The notes: a model not told the origin generated them from the letters alone. Positions 7,537 through 15,950 are shown, counted from the stretch's first letter. The stretch is 53,150 nucleotides of DNA from Nocardiopsis alkaliphila YIM 80379 (GCF_000341005.1 NZ_ANBD01000088.1:1-53150), one strand, 5' to 3'. Numbers and translations: made by a program.

Positions 7537-9000
7537 GTGTCCGAGTACGAATTCGACACGATCATCAAGAACGTCAAGGTGGTGCGCCCGGACACCGACA
7601 CGGTGGAGCACGGTGACATCGCCGTGGCCCAGGGCCAGGTGGCGCAGGTGGCCCCCGACCTGGACACCTCCCTGGCACCGGAGATCATCGACGGTCGCGG
7701 ACGCCTGGCCTTTCCCGGCGCGGTGGACGCCCACCAGCACTGGGGGATCTACAACCCCCTCAACGTGGACGTGCGCAACGAGAGCCGCGCCGCCGCCCAA
7801 GGCGGTGTGACCGCGGGCCTGACCTACATGCGCACCGGCCAGTACTACCTGAACAAGGGCGGCTCCTACGCCGACTTCTTCCCCGAGGTGCTGTCCCTGT
7901 CCCAGGGCCGCGCGCACATCGACTACGCGTACCACATCGCGCCGATGCAGAGCAGCCACCTGGAGGAACTCGACCTACTGGTCGACAAGTTCGGTGTCAC
8001 CTCGTTCAAGATCTTCATGTTCTACGGTGGCTACGGACTGCACGGGCGTTCGGACGACCAGGCCTCGTTCCTGATGACGCCGCCCGGGGAGCGCTACGAC
8101 CTGGCCCACTTCGAGTTCGTCATGCGTGCTCTTCAGGGCGTGCGGGAACGCCACCCCGAGATCGCCGACCGGCTCTCGCTTTCCCTGCACTGTGAGACGG
8201 CCGAGATCATGTCCGCCTACACCAAGATGGTGCAGGAGGAGGGCGAGCTGACCGGCCTGGCCGCCTACAGCGCCTCCCGTCCCCCGCACTCCGAGGGCCT
8301 GGCCATCGCCATCGCCTCCTACCTGGCGCACGCCACGGACCTGCCCACCATCAACCTGCTGCACCTGACCTCGGCCAAGGCCATGGAATCGGCCATGACC
8401 ATGGCCAAGGCCTTCCCCCACATCGACTTTCGGCGCGAGGTGACCCTGGCCCACCTGGTGACCGACATCGACACCGGCGACCCCGTCGGCGGCAAGGTCA
8501 ACCCGCCACTGCGTCCGCGCGCCGACGTCGAGGCCCTGTGGGAGCACGTGCTGGCCGGCGACATCGACTGGGTCGTCAGCGACCACGCCTGCTGCAAGGA
8601 GGAGATGAAGTTCGGCGAGGACCCCGACGACGTCTTCCTCTCCAAGTCCGGCTTCGGGGGCGCCGAGTACCTGCTTCCCGGTCTGTTCTCCGAGGGGCGC
8701 CGTCGCGGCCTGTCCGAGGCCGCCATCGCGCGCCTGGTCTCGTGGAATCCGGCCCAGCGCTACGGCCTCCGGGACAAGGGCACCATCGCCCCCGGTTACG
8801 ACGCCGACATCGCTTTGTTGGACCCCGACCTCACTTGGACCGTGAAGCCGGAGGACTCGGAGTCCCTTCAGGAGTACTCCCCCCTTGAGGGCCTGGAGAT
8901 CAACGGCGCCGTCACCGACGTGTTCCTGCGCGGTTCCCGGATCGTGGAGAACGGCAAGGTCGTGGGCGAGCCCCGAGGCGTCTACGTCAGACGCGCCTGA
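7537..9000 (+). CDS. Hydantoinase/dihydropyrimidinase-type cyclic amidohydrolase
   Basis: 487 residues from a GTG start with GAGAGGGG upstream. All metal ligands of the dihydroorotase/hydantoinase branch are present: H66 and H68 in DAHQHWG, the carboxylated-lysine candidate K158 in SFKIFMFYGG, H218 in SLHCET, H276 in LLHLTS and D349 in VVSDHACC. The C-terminal NPAQRYGLRDKGTIAPGYDADIALLDPD is the composite-domain return seen in this family. It should hydrolyse a cyclic amide (hydantoin, dihydropyrimidine, imide or similar). It is the ring-opening candidate of the island and is co-transcribed with the flavoprotein. Normal length and no missing catalytic residue. Confidence 0.92.
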   Translation: MSEYEFDTIIKNVKVVRPDTDTVEHGDIAVAQGQVAQVAPDLDTSLAPEIIDGRGRLAFPGAVDAHQHWGIYNPLNVDVRNESRAAAQGGVTAGLTYMRTGQYYLNKGGSYADFFPEVLSLSQGRAHIDYAYHIAPMQSSHLEELDLLVDKFGVTSFKIFMFYGGYGLHGRSDDQASFLMTPPGERYDLAHFEFVMRALQGVRERHPEIADRLSLSLHCETAEIMSAYTKMVQEEGELTGLAAYSASRPPHSEGLAIAIASYLAHATDLPTINLLHLTSAKAMESAMTMAKAFPHIDFRREVTLAHLVTDIDTGDPVGGKVNPPLRPRADVEALWEHVLAGDIDWVVSDHACCKEEMKFGEDPDDVFLSKSGFGGAEYLLPGLFSEGRRRGLSEAAIARLVSWNPAQRYGLRDKGTIAPGYDADIALLDPDLTWTVKPEDSESLQEYSPLEGLEINGAVTDVFLRGSRIVENGKVVGEPRGVYVRRA

Positions 9001-9011
9001 AACACGGCCGA

Positions 9012-9053
9012 GGCCCGGTCGCGCGCTCCACGGGGGAGCCGCGCGACCGGGCC
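9012..9053. terminator. Strong hairpin between convergent genes (1)
   Basis: Perfect 14-bp inverted repeat, 9012-9025 against 9040-9053, loop 14 nt, immediately after the hydantoinase stop. No long T run, as is common in high-GC actinobacteria. Confidence 0.75.
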
Positions 9054-9113
9054 CGACGCACGTCCTGGACGGCCCCTCGGTCCCGGGCACGGGTGTGAGG
9101 TGCCCGGAAAAGG

Positions 9114-9161
9114 GCCGTGCCCCCTTCGCGAGGGCGGACACCGACGCGAAGGGGGCACGGC
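9114..9161. terminator. Strong hairpin between convergent genes (2)
   Basis: Perfect 17-bp inverted repeat, 9114-9130 against 9145-9161, loop 14 nt. With the hairpin at 9012 and a smaller one at 9084-9106 it fills the 198-bp gap between the convergent hydantoinase and monooxygenase genes. Confidence 0.75.
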
Positions 9162-9198
9162 TTCGGAGCGGGGCCCAAGACCTTTCTCGGGCCCGGCC

Positions 9199-10434
9199 TC
9201 AAGCGCGGGTGGTGAGCATCGAACTCACCCGTAGGTACTCTCGGGATCGGACCGGGTCCGCGGCGATGCCGCTCAGCTCCTCGTGGTTCCGTCTGCGCTG
9301 GTCCGCCGACTTTTGCTGGAGGTTCTCCCAGTTGCGGTGGGTGGCCGCGCGCACCAGGTTGAGCGCCACGTCGCGACGGCGGTCGGAGTAGCCCTCGAGT
9401 GGTTCGGTGTCCTGGTCGATCGCGCTCAGGATGGCCCCGGCCGCGTCCACCGCGTCGTGGATGCCGCTGTTCATCCCCATTCCGCCGAGCGGGTTGTTCA
9501 GGTGCGCGGCGTCCCCGGCCAGCAGGAAGGGCCCGTGTCGGAAGTCGGTGGCCACCCGTTGGTGCACGTGGTAGAGCGAGGTGTGGGCCACCGTGTACCC
9601 GCCGGGGTTGGGGGCCAGGTCCAGCAGGCGCCTTTGGATGGCGTCGGGGTCGGTCACGGCATCGGCGTCGGCCTCTTCGGGGACCGGGAAGAGCACCCGC
9701 CAGTGTCTGGGGGTGCGTAGCAGGACCAGCCATTCTTCGGGGTCGGAGACGTAGTTGACCTCGCAGATGCCGGGGATGAGCGCGTTCAGGTCGTCCTCGA
9801 TGGAGACGATGAGGAAGCGCTCGGGGTAGGTCATGCCGGGAAAGTCCACGGCCAGACCCTTGCGGACGGTACTGCTCGCGCCGTCGGCGGCCACGGCCCA
9901 GGGAGCACGCCACTCGCGCGGCCGCTCTCCGCCGGTTCGGACCACGGCCTGGCCATTGTCCTGGTACGCCGCTTCCACCCGCGCCCCCAAGACCACCTCG
10001 ACGTTGGGCATCGCTTCGAGCCTGCGGTGGATGATGTCGACCAGGTTCTGCTGTTCGCTCTGCAACCGGTAGGGAAAGGCCGTGTCCGCCTCCAGGACGG
10101 ACAGGTCGAACTCGGCCACCAGTCCCTCGTGGCGGTCCCGGTACTGGTAGGTGCGTGAGATCAGGCCGGTGCGGTGTAGTTCCTCCCCCACCCCCAGGTC
10201 CTGCAACATCCGCAAGGTGGGCGGATGGAAGGTGGAGGCGCGTGATTCGGTGAGGTCGCGTTCCAGGCAGGCGTCCGCTTCCAGGACGGTGACCCGGCAT
10301 CCCGCTTGGGCCAGGATGAGCGCGGCGGTCGCGCCGACCGGGCCCAGGCCGATGACCAGGACGGGAACGTCCTTGGCGTTGGGGCGGGGCGCATGGGGCC
10401 GGGGCGCACTGGAGTTGGCTGAGTCGGTGCCCAC
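9199..10434 (-). CDS. FAD-dependent aromatic-type monooxygenase (PheA/TfdB-like)
   Basis: 411 residues from GTG at 10434, chosen because AGGAAAGGG lies upstream and the protein then reaches the Rossmann fold after a short tail; the longer reading to 10506 runs through a conserved operator. Three flavin fingerprints are present: GLGPVG (29-34) with Glu52, the DG motif AADGASSTVRK, and the GDAAHLNNPLGGMGMNSG motif near residue 305. This is group A flavoprotein hydroxylase architecture (phenol, 6-hydroxynicotinate and similar substrates). It would hydroxylate an aromatic or heteroaromatic ring upstream of ring opening. It lies downstream of the IclR gene on the same strand, with the motif at 10453-10475 in the 82-bp gap. 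Confidence 0.9.
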   Translation of the reverse strand: MGTDSANSSAPRPHAPRPNAKDVPVLVIGLGPVGATAALILAQAGCRVTVLEADACLERDLTESRASTFHPPTLRMLQDLGVGEELHRTGLISRTYQYRDRHEGLVAEFDLSVLEADTAFPYRLQSEQQNLVDIIHRRLEAMPNVEVVLGARVEAAYQDNGQAVVRTGGERPREWRAPWAVAADGASSTVRKGLAVDFPGMTYPERFLIVSIEDDLNALIPGICEVNYVSDPEEWLVLLRTPRHWRVLFPVPEEADADAVTDPDAIQRRLLDLAPNPGGYTVAHTSLYHVHQRVATDFRHGPFLLAGDAAHLNNPLGGMGMNSGIHDAVDAAGAILSAIDQDTEPLEGYSDRRRDVALNLVRAATHRNWENLQQKSADQRRRNHEELSGIAADPVRSREYLRVSSMLTTRA

Positions 10435-10452
10435 TCGATTCCCTTTCCTGTG

Positions 10453-10475
10453 TGCTCTCACAATGCGGGAATCGC
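10453..10475. promoter_or_regulatory. Second IclR-type operator, copy 1
   Basis: The block CTCTCACAATGCGGGAATC is nearly identical to the one at 11351-11373 (19 of 21 positions over 10453-10473). Its 3' part forms GCG-N5-CGC (10465-10475). It sits 19 bp before the GTG of the monooxygenase gene. Confidence 0.5.
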
Positions 10476-10516
10476 TTTTCACCTGGTGATAGGTTAATCC
10501 CTGCACTCCTTCGGAG

Positions 10517-11296
10517 TCAAAAAAGGCGGTCGATCGCGCCGCTCACCTCCTCCGCGCCCTCGCGCACCAGGGTGATGACGCGCTCCCGCGCCTCCTCGTC
10601 CAGGCGGAACAGCGGTCCGGCCACACCGATGGAGGCCACCAGGACCCCCTGTTCGCGTACCGCCGCCGAGACCCCCCAGATCCCCTCGTCGACCTCCTCG
10701 AAGCTCTGTGTCCATCCCTGGTGTGCCACCAGCGCGATCTCCTCCTCCGTCGGAGGACCTGGATCGGTCCTTGGCCGGTGGGGCGCCTCCTCGGCCAGCC
10801 GCGCGAGGTAGTCGGCGCGCTCACGCTCGGGCATGCCCGACAGCAGGACCCGCGCGGCCGATCCCCGATGCAGGGCCATCGGCTGGCCCGGGTCGAACTG
10901 CAACCGAACCGGGCGCCGCGACTCGGCCCGGTCCACGCACACCGCGGCCGTGTGGCTCCGCTTGACCAGCAGAGCGGTCTCCCCCGTCTCCAGCGCGAGC
11001 CGCTCCAGAACCGGACGCGCCAGACGCTCCACGCCTCCCCACGCGGCGCGCGCGGCACGGGCCATGCCCATGGCCCGGAAGGTCAGCCGGTAGCCGCCCG
11101 TGACCTCGGACTCCTCCAGCAGGCCACTGTCGCGCAGCACCGACAGATAGCGGTACGTCGAGCTCAGCGGGGCGTCGATCGCCTCGGCGAGTTGGGCCGT
11201 GGTCAAGGTGTGCCGCTTCTCGTCGAAGGCCAGCAACACCCCCAGCACCTTTCGTGAACTCTCCGCACCGCTACGACGCTCCGCCACTACGCCCAC
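10517..11296 (-). CDS. IclR-family transcriptional regulator (monooxygenase-linked)
   Basis: 259 residues. An N-terminal winged helix-turn-helix lies at about residues 14-70 (SRKVLGVLLAFDE, LTTAQLAEAIDAPLSSTYRYLSVLRDSGLL), and the IclR effector domain follows from about residue 85 (RPVLERLALETGETALLVKR to the IGVAGPLFRL region). IclR proteins bind short palindromes and respond to small carboxylates or aromatics. The gene is 82 bp upstream of the monooxygenase on the same strand and divergent from the Dabb/isochorismatase operon. Near-identical motifs at 10453 and 11351 flank it, so it probably controls both sides and itself. Confidence 0.92.
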   Translation of the reverse strand: MGVVAERRSGAESSRKVLGVLLAFDEKRHTLTTAQLAEAIDAPLSSTYRYLSVLRDSGLLEESEVTGGYRLTFRAMGMARAARAAWGGVERLARPVLERLALETGETALLVKRSHTAAVCVDRAESRRPVRLQFDPGQPMALHRGSAARVLLSGMPERERADYLARLAEEAPHRPRTDPGPPTEEEIALVAHQGWTQSFEEVDEGIWGVSAAVREQGVLVASIGVAGPLFRLDEEARERVITLVREGAEEVSGAIDRLF

Positions 11297-11350
11297 TCCC
11301 TTGACGAGGATTCCCTGGTCGGCTTATCTTCTATCAACTATTAAAAATCA

Positions 11351-11373
11351 TGCTCTCACAATGTGGTAATCAC
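11351..11373. promoter_or_regulatory. Second IclR-type operator, copy 2
   Basis: Near-copy of the 10453-10475 block. Here the 3' part reads GTG-N5-CAC (11363-11373), whereas copy 1 reads GCG-N5-CGC: both arms changed so that symmetry is kept. It lies 54 bp before the GTG of the Dabb gene in the divergent gap 11297-11427. Confidence 0.5.
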
Positions 11374-11427
11374 TGCAATCCAAGTGGACGCGGGCCCTGG
11401 CCCGCTCCCCGATCCGAGGAAGACACA

Positions 11428-11721
11428 GTGATCCGTCACGTTCTGCTCCTGGGCTGGAAGCCCGAAGCCACCAGCGCCCAGCGCGAAGCCGCCCTCCAGG
11501 GCTTCCACCGTCTCGGCGACCACGTCCCCCAGATCCATGCGTTGACCGCGCGAATGGACGCCGGCCTGGCCGAGGGCAACGCCGACCTGATGGTCACCAT
11601 GGACTTCGTCGACGCCGCCGCCTGGCGCGCCTACCAGGAACATCCCGAGCACCGCGCGCTGATCGAGAACGTGCTGCGCCCGATCCTGGCCCGGCGCACC
11701 GCGATCCAGGTGGCGGCATGA
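11428..11721 (+). CDS. Dabb (stress-responsive A/B barrel) domain protein
   Basis: 97 residues from GTG at 11428 with GAGGA seven bases upstream. VIRHVLLLGWKPEATSAQREAALQGF is the classic opening of a dimeric alpha-beta barrel, and YQEHPEHRALIENVLRPIL is its C-terminal helix region. Dabb proteins act as small cyclases, isomerases or accessory proteins in catabolic clusters. Longer in-frame extension upstream runs through the operator and is rejected. The stop overlaps the ATG of the isochorismatase gene (11718-11721). Confidence 0.85.
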   Translation: MIRHVLLLGWKPEATSAQREAALQGFHRLGDHVPQIHALTARMDAGLAEGNADLMVTMDFVDAAAWRAYQEHPEHRALIENVLRPILARRTAIQVAA

Positions 11722-12374
11722 CCGAGAACTCCTACTCCCACGACCGTGACGACGCGACGGCGGACTACACCGGGGCGGGCTTCTTCGGAGAGCTGGAGCC
11801 GCCCAGCCGGCCGGCCCTGCTCGTGATCGACCTGGTCAACGCCTACCTCGACCCTCGCTCCCCGCTCTACGCCGGGGTCGAGGACATCGTCGACCGGGTC
11901 GCCGACCTGGCCGAGGCCACCCGCTCGGCCGGCCTGCCGGTGGTCTTCACCTACGTGGGCTACCGCGACGACGGACTCGACGGCGGCCTGTTCTACCGCA
12001 AGGTCCCGGCCCTGCGGCTCTTCACCCAAAGCGCCGACCCGCACTACGGCGCCCCGCCCGAACCCCTGCGTCCCCGGCCCGAGGACATCACCCTGACCAA
12101 GCAGTACCCCAGCGCCTTCTTCGGCACGCCGCTGGCCTCGACCCTGCGGTCGCTGGGCGTGGACGGCGTGATGGTGACCGGCACCAGCACCAGCGGTTGC
12201 GTGCGCGCCACCGCGTTGGACGCGTTGTGCCACGGGTTCGCTCCGATCGTGGTCACCGACGGGGTGGGCGACCGTGACCCCGAACCGCACCGGGCCAACC
12301 TGTTCGACCTGGACGCCAAGTACGCCGAGTTGCTCACCACCGAGCAGAGCATCGCGTGGTTGGGGAAGCGATGA
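11718..12374 (+). CDS. Isochorismatase-family cysteine amidohydrolase
   Basis: 218 residues. The catalytic triad of the family is visible: D38 in LLVIDLVNAY, K128 in TLTKQYPSAF, and C161 in GTSTSGCVRATALDAL. The GCVRATALDA arrangement and the long N-terminus resemble N-carbamoylsarcosine amidase and maleamate amidohydrolase (NicF) more than true isochorismatases. It should release ammonia from a linear amide or carbamoyl compound. Coupled by ATGA to both neighbours. With the maleate-isomerase-like protein two genes downstream and the FAD monooxygenase divergent, it recalls the nicotinate (maleamate) pathway, but the other pathway enzymes are absent, so that remains an analogy. Confidence 0.88.
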   Translation: MTENSYSHDRDDATADYTGAGFFGELEPPSRPALLVIDLVNAYLDPRSPLYAGVEDIVDRVADLAEATRSAGLPVVFTYVGYRDDGLDGGLFYRKVPALRLFTQSADPHYGAPPEPLRPRPEDITLTKQYPSAFFGTPLASTLRSLGVDGVMVTGTSTSGCVRATALDALCHGFAPIVVTDGVGDRDPEPHRANLFDLDAKYAELLTTEQSIAWLGKR

Positions 12375-13282
12375 GCTCCGACGCTCCGGGCTCACGCCTG
12401 CGCGCCCTGCTCCAAGGCCCCGCCGGCACCGAACCCCTCCTGGCCCCCGGGTGCTTCGACACGCTCTCGGCGCGCCTGGTCCAAGAGGCCGGCTTCGAGG
12501 TCGCGCACCTGTCCGGGGCCGCCGTTTCGGCCGTGGCGTTGGGCCTGCCCGACCTCGGCTTCGTCGGCGCCACCGACATGGTCCAGGCCCTGCACCGGAT
12601 CTTCGAGGCGGTCTCGGTGCCGCTCATCGTCGACGCCGACGCCGGATACGGGGGGCCGCTCCAGACCGCGCGCACCCTTCGACGCTACGAACTGGCCGGG
12701 GCCGCGGCCCTGCACATCGAGGACCAGGTCCTGCCCAAGCGCTGCGGACACATGGCGGGCAAGGCCGTGGTGTCCCTGCCCGAGGCGGTGGCCCGGGTCG
12801 AGGCCGCCGTCGAGGCCCGCGACGACATCGTCGTGATCGCCCGCACCGACGCGCTCTCGGTGGCCGGGCCCGAGGAGGCGGTCCGCAGGGTCGCCGCCTT
12901 CGCCGCGCGGGGGGCCGACGCGGTCTTCGTCGAGGGGACCCTCGACCCCGAAACCGCCGAGCGGGTACGCGAGGCCGCGGGCCACGTCCCCCTGGTGCTC
13001 AACGCCTCCGAGAGCGGCACGGCCGATCCGGCCCCCGCCCACACCTACGCCGACCTGGGCGCCCGGGTGGTCCTGTCACCGGTGGCTCCCCTGCTGGCCG
13101 CGGCCCAGGCCATGCGTACCACCCTGCGCACCCTCCGTAGCACCGGTACGGCCGCCGGCACCGCCCGCATGCCCTGGAGCGAACTCAACGACCTACTGGG
13201 CCTGGCCGAATGCGCCTCGTTGGAGGAACGCTTCTCACCCGACCGGCCCGGTCTCCTCAGCCACGATCAGGAGTCGACATGA
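12371..13282 (+). CDS. Isocitrate lyase / PEP mutase superfamily lyase
   Basis: 303 residues from the ATG that overlaps the previous stop (12371-12374). The signature KRCGH is at 123-127 with catalytic Cys125. Other superfamily marks are the metal-binding VDADAGYGG (88-95), HIEDQ (115-119) and IARTDAL. The length matches methylisocitrate lyase and 2,3-dimethylmalate lyase rather than the much longer isocitrate lyase. It should cleave a 2-hydroxy-diacid or methylisocitrate-like compound into pyruvate, glyoxylate or succinate units. It may pair functionally with the MmgE/PrpD protein at 1391. The exact substrate is not determined. Confidence 0.88.
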   Translation: MSSDAPGSRLRALLQGPAGTEPLLAPGCFDTLSARLVQEAGFEVAHLSGAAVSAVALGLPDLGFVGATDMVQALHRIFEAVSVPLIVDADAGYGGPLQTARTLRRYELAGAAALHIEDQVLPKRCGHMAGKAVVSLPEAVARVEAAVEARDDIVVIARTDALSVAGPEEAVRRVAAFAARGADAVFVEGTLDPETAERVREAAGHVPLVLNASESGTADPAPAHTYADLGARVVLSPVAPLLAAAQAMRTTLRTLRSTGTAAGTARMPWSELNDLLGLAECASLEERFSPDRPGLLSHDQEST

Positions 13283-14022
13283 CCACCGTTCTCGCCCACC
13301 GCGCCGCGTTCGGCGTCATCGTTCCCTCGACCAACACCGTCGTCGAGGACGAGTACAACCGCATCCGCCCCGAAGGCGTCTCCTACCACGCCGGCCGTAT
13401 CCTCATCGAGAACGGCCGGCTCGACGACGACGAGGTGTTCGAACGCTTCCTGGAGAGCCTGCGCCTCCAGATCGAGAAGGCGATCGAGTCCGTACTGACC
13501 TGCGAGCCGGACCACCTGATCATGGGGATGTCCGCGGAGACCTTCTGGGGCGGGGCCGAGGGCAACGAACGTTTCGAGCAGTGGGTTCGAGAGGTCTCCG
13601 GCCTGGAGGTCACCTCAGGCGCCGCGGCCTGCGACGCCGCACTGAAGGCCGTGGGTGCCCGCCGCATCGGTGTCATCACGCCCTACCAGAGCGTCGCCGA
13701 CGAGGAGGTCCGACGTTTCTTCACCGAGATCGGCTACGACGTCGCGGCCGTCCACGGGCTCAAGTGCCCCTCGGCCACGGCCATCGCCGAGGTCGCGCCC
13801 CACGATGTGGAGGCGGCGTTCCGGGCGGTGGACCTGGAAGGCGTGGACGCGCTGGTCCAGGCGGGTACGAACCTGCCGGTGGTCGGCGTCGCCGATCGCC
13901 TGGAACGTGAGCTCGACAAGCCCGTCATCCCGATCAACTCGGCCACGGTATGGCACGCCCTGCGTACCCGTGGGATCACCGATCCCGTCGAGGGGGCCGG
14001 TCGCCTCCTGCGCGACTTTTGA
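13279..14022 (+). CDS. Maleate isomerase / arylmalonate decarboxylase-like protein (Asp/Glu racemase superfamily)
   Basis: 247 residues from the ATG overlapping the previous stop (13279-13282). The fold is recognised from GVIVPSTNTVVEDEY (12-26), the RIGVITPYQS segment (129-138) and PVIPINSATVWHALR. Maleate isomerases use two cysteines, one in a YGCT-like motif and one in an SCTNL-like motif. Here the matching places read GMSAETF (83-89) and AGTNLP (195-200), so both cysteines appear to be missing. It is therefore either a variant with different chemistry or a non-catalytic homologue. It is the last gene in the ATGA-coupled run, and the nitrilase follows after 37 bp. Confidence 0.82.
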   Translation: MTTVLAHRAAFGVIVPSTNTVVEDEYNRIRPEGVSYHAGRILIENGRLDDDEVFERFLESLRLQIEKAIESVLTCEPDHLIMGMSAETFWGGAEGNERFEQWVREVSGLEVTSGAAACDAALKAVGARRIGVITPYQSVADEEVRRFFTEIGYDVAAVHGLKCPSATAIAEVAPHDVEAAFRAVDLEGVDALVQAGTNLPVVGVADRLERELDKPVIPINSATVWHALRTRGITDPVEGAGRLLRDF

Positions 14023-14059
14023 GTCACCACCCACCGATCCTCTCTAGGAAAGCGAAACG

Positions 14060-15745
14060 ATGACCCTTCAGCGTGTGGCGGCGGCACAGTTCTTCTCCGG
14101 CACGGACGTGGCCGCCAACCTCCGACTCTGCGACGAGTACGTCGAACGCGCCGTCGCCGCCGGCGCCCGACTCGTGGTACTGCCCGAGAACAGCAACCGG
14201 ATGCGCGACTACGCCGACCGTGAGCAGTGCTGGGAGCTGTCCGAGACCCTCGATGGCGCCTTCGTCACCGGACTGCGCCGGACCGCCCGCAGGCTGGGGG
14301 CGTACCTGGCCGTGGGAGTGGACCTGCGCGGTGAACGGGCCCCCGACGTGTACATCTGCTCGGTCCTGATCGGGCCCGATGGACAAATCATCGGTGTGCA
14401 CCGCAAACACGTGCTGTGGGACTACGAGTACACCCTCTTCGTCCCCGGCGACGAGCCCTACGAGGTCTTCGACACCGACATCGGCCGGCTCGGATTGTTG
14501 CTGTGCGCCGACGGCATCGTGCCCGACACCCCACGGGCGCTGGCCCTGTCGGGGGCCCAGATCCTGTGCAACTCGCTGAACTCGCGAGGCCCGGACGAGT
14601 ACCGCGTGCACGTTCCGCTGCGCGCGATCGAGAACCGGGTCTTCCACGTGGCCGCCAACACCGTGGGCGGGCCCGCCGACGCCTGGCCCTGGATGGGCGG
14701 CAGCCAGATCGTGGCACCGGACGGAACCCGTCTGGCCGACGCCGGTGAACTCGAACCGGGGATCATCGTCGCCGACATCGACCCCTCCGAGGCCGACGAC
14801 AAGGTCATGCCCGAGGTGGGCGACGTCTTCGCTCGGCGTCGCACCGACCTCTATGGTCCCCTGACCGCGCCATTGGAGTCGTTGCCGGTGGCCTCCATGT
14901 GCGGTCCCGCGCCCAAGGACATGCCGTCTCGGCCGTTGCGGGTGGCCACGCTCCAGGTCAGTCACTTCCCCAACACCGAGTGGACGATCACCCGCGCGCT
15001 GGCCCAGATCGCCTACGCCGGGCAACGCGGCGCGGACCTGGGCGTGCTGCCCTCCTTCTTCTGTTTCCGCCCCGGTGAGGAGGCCGCCGACCCGGCCGCC
15101 GCGGCCGCGCTGTCCGCACGGGTCCTGGAGCGCCTGGCCAAGGCCTGCGCCGAGGCGAAGGTCTGGGTGGTGGCCCACCTGGTCGAGGAGTCCGAGGGCG
15201 CCTACCACTCCACCGCCTACCTCCTGGACGGTGCCGGGAACGTGGCCCACACCTATCGCAAGACCCACCTGACCCCCGCCGAGCGGGAATGGGCCACCCC
15301 CGGTGACCGCATCGACGTGGCCCACACCGAGATCGGCGCGATCGGCCTCATGATCGACGACGAGGTGTGGGTGCCCGAGGTGGCGCGGTTGCTGACCTTG
15401 GACGGCGCCGAGGTCATCGCCCATCCGACCGACTGGCGGGTGCCCGAGGCCGCGCACGTGGCGGCCACCGAGCGCACCGAGGAGAACCGGGTGCACCTGG
15501 TCTCGTGCACTCGTTTGGACAGTCCGGCCGAGGTCGGCAGCCAGGTGGTGCGTTCCGACGAGTTCGCCCCGAACCAGCCCATCGCGTTGATGCGTTACCC
15601 GACCGGTCACTGGTCACGGCACGGCTTCGAAGAACAACTCCTGGTGGACCTGGACCTGCGGGAGTCCCACGGCAAGATGATGGGCCACCACCTGGACCCG
15701 GTGGCGACTCGATCGCCCGAGTTGTACGGAATGTTCCTCGACTGA
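14060..15745 (+). CDS. Tandem nitrilase-superfamily (carbon-nitrogen hydrolase) protein
   Basis: 561 residues, about twice the usual length, with AGGAAAG upstream of the ATG. The first domain (about 1-270) has the full triad: E43 in VVLPEN, K116 in HRKHVLWDYE and C149 in GLLLCADG. The second (about 293-561) starts LRVATLQVSHF and repeats the fold, but the Glu position reads VLPSF (Ser332) and the Cys position reads GLMIDDE (Asp433); only K401 (YRKTH) is kept. The second half is thus probably a structural or regulatory pseudo-domain. The enzyme likely hydrolyses an amide, carbamoyl or nitrile compound, perhaps the product of the hydantoinase. Confidence 0.88.
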   Translation: MTLQRVAAAQFFSGTDVAANLRLCDEYVERAVAAGARLVVLPENSNRMRDYADREQCWELSETLDGAFVTGLRRTARRLGAYLAVGVDLRGERAPDVYICSVLIGPDGQIIGVHRKHVLWDYEYTLFVPGDEPYEVFDTDIGRLGLLLCADGIVPDTPRALALSGAQILCNSLNSRGPDEYRVHVPLRAIENRVFHVAANTVGGPADAWPWMGGSQIVAPDGTRLADAGELEPGIIVADIDPSEADDKVMPEVGDVFARRRTDLYGPLTAPLESLPVASMCGPAPKDMPSRPLRVATLQVSHFPNTEWTITRALAQIAYAGQRGADLGVLPSFFCFRPGEEAADPAAAAALSARVLERLAKACAEAKVWVVAHLVEESEGAYHSTAYLLDGAGNVAHTYRKTHLTPAEREWATPGDRIDVAHTEIGAIGLMIDDEVWVPEVARLLTLDGAEVIAHPTDWRVPEAAHVAATERTEENRVHLVSCTRLDSPAEVGSQVVRSDEFAPNQPIALMRYPTGHWSRHGFEEQLLVDLDLRESHGKMMGHHLDPVATRSPELYGMFLD

Positions 15746-15790
15746 TCCTCGAAGGCCGCCCCTTTCCGAGGACGGTCCCCAAAGCGGGGA

Positions 15791-15835
15791 AACGACCGAC
15801 GGCCATTACCCCGTGTGATGGCCGTCGGTCGTTTT
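15791..15835 (+). terminator. Terminator after the nitrilase gene
   Basis: Perfect 16-bp inverted repeat, 15791-15806 against 15818-15833, loop 11 nt, ending in TTTT. A textbook intrinsic terminator closing the 11428-15745 operon. Confidence 0.88.
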
Positions 15836-15950
15836 CGTCGGCCGGTCAAGGTTCGGGCACTTTTTGGGAAAAAAGGGTTTCTCCTCGGCCTCCATCTTCC
15901 CCCGCAGGGCGGTTCGCACCTTCGACCCACCGGGAGAGCGCTCCCACCTG

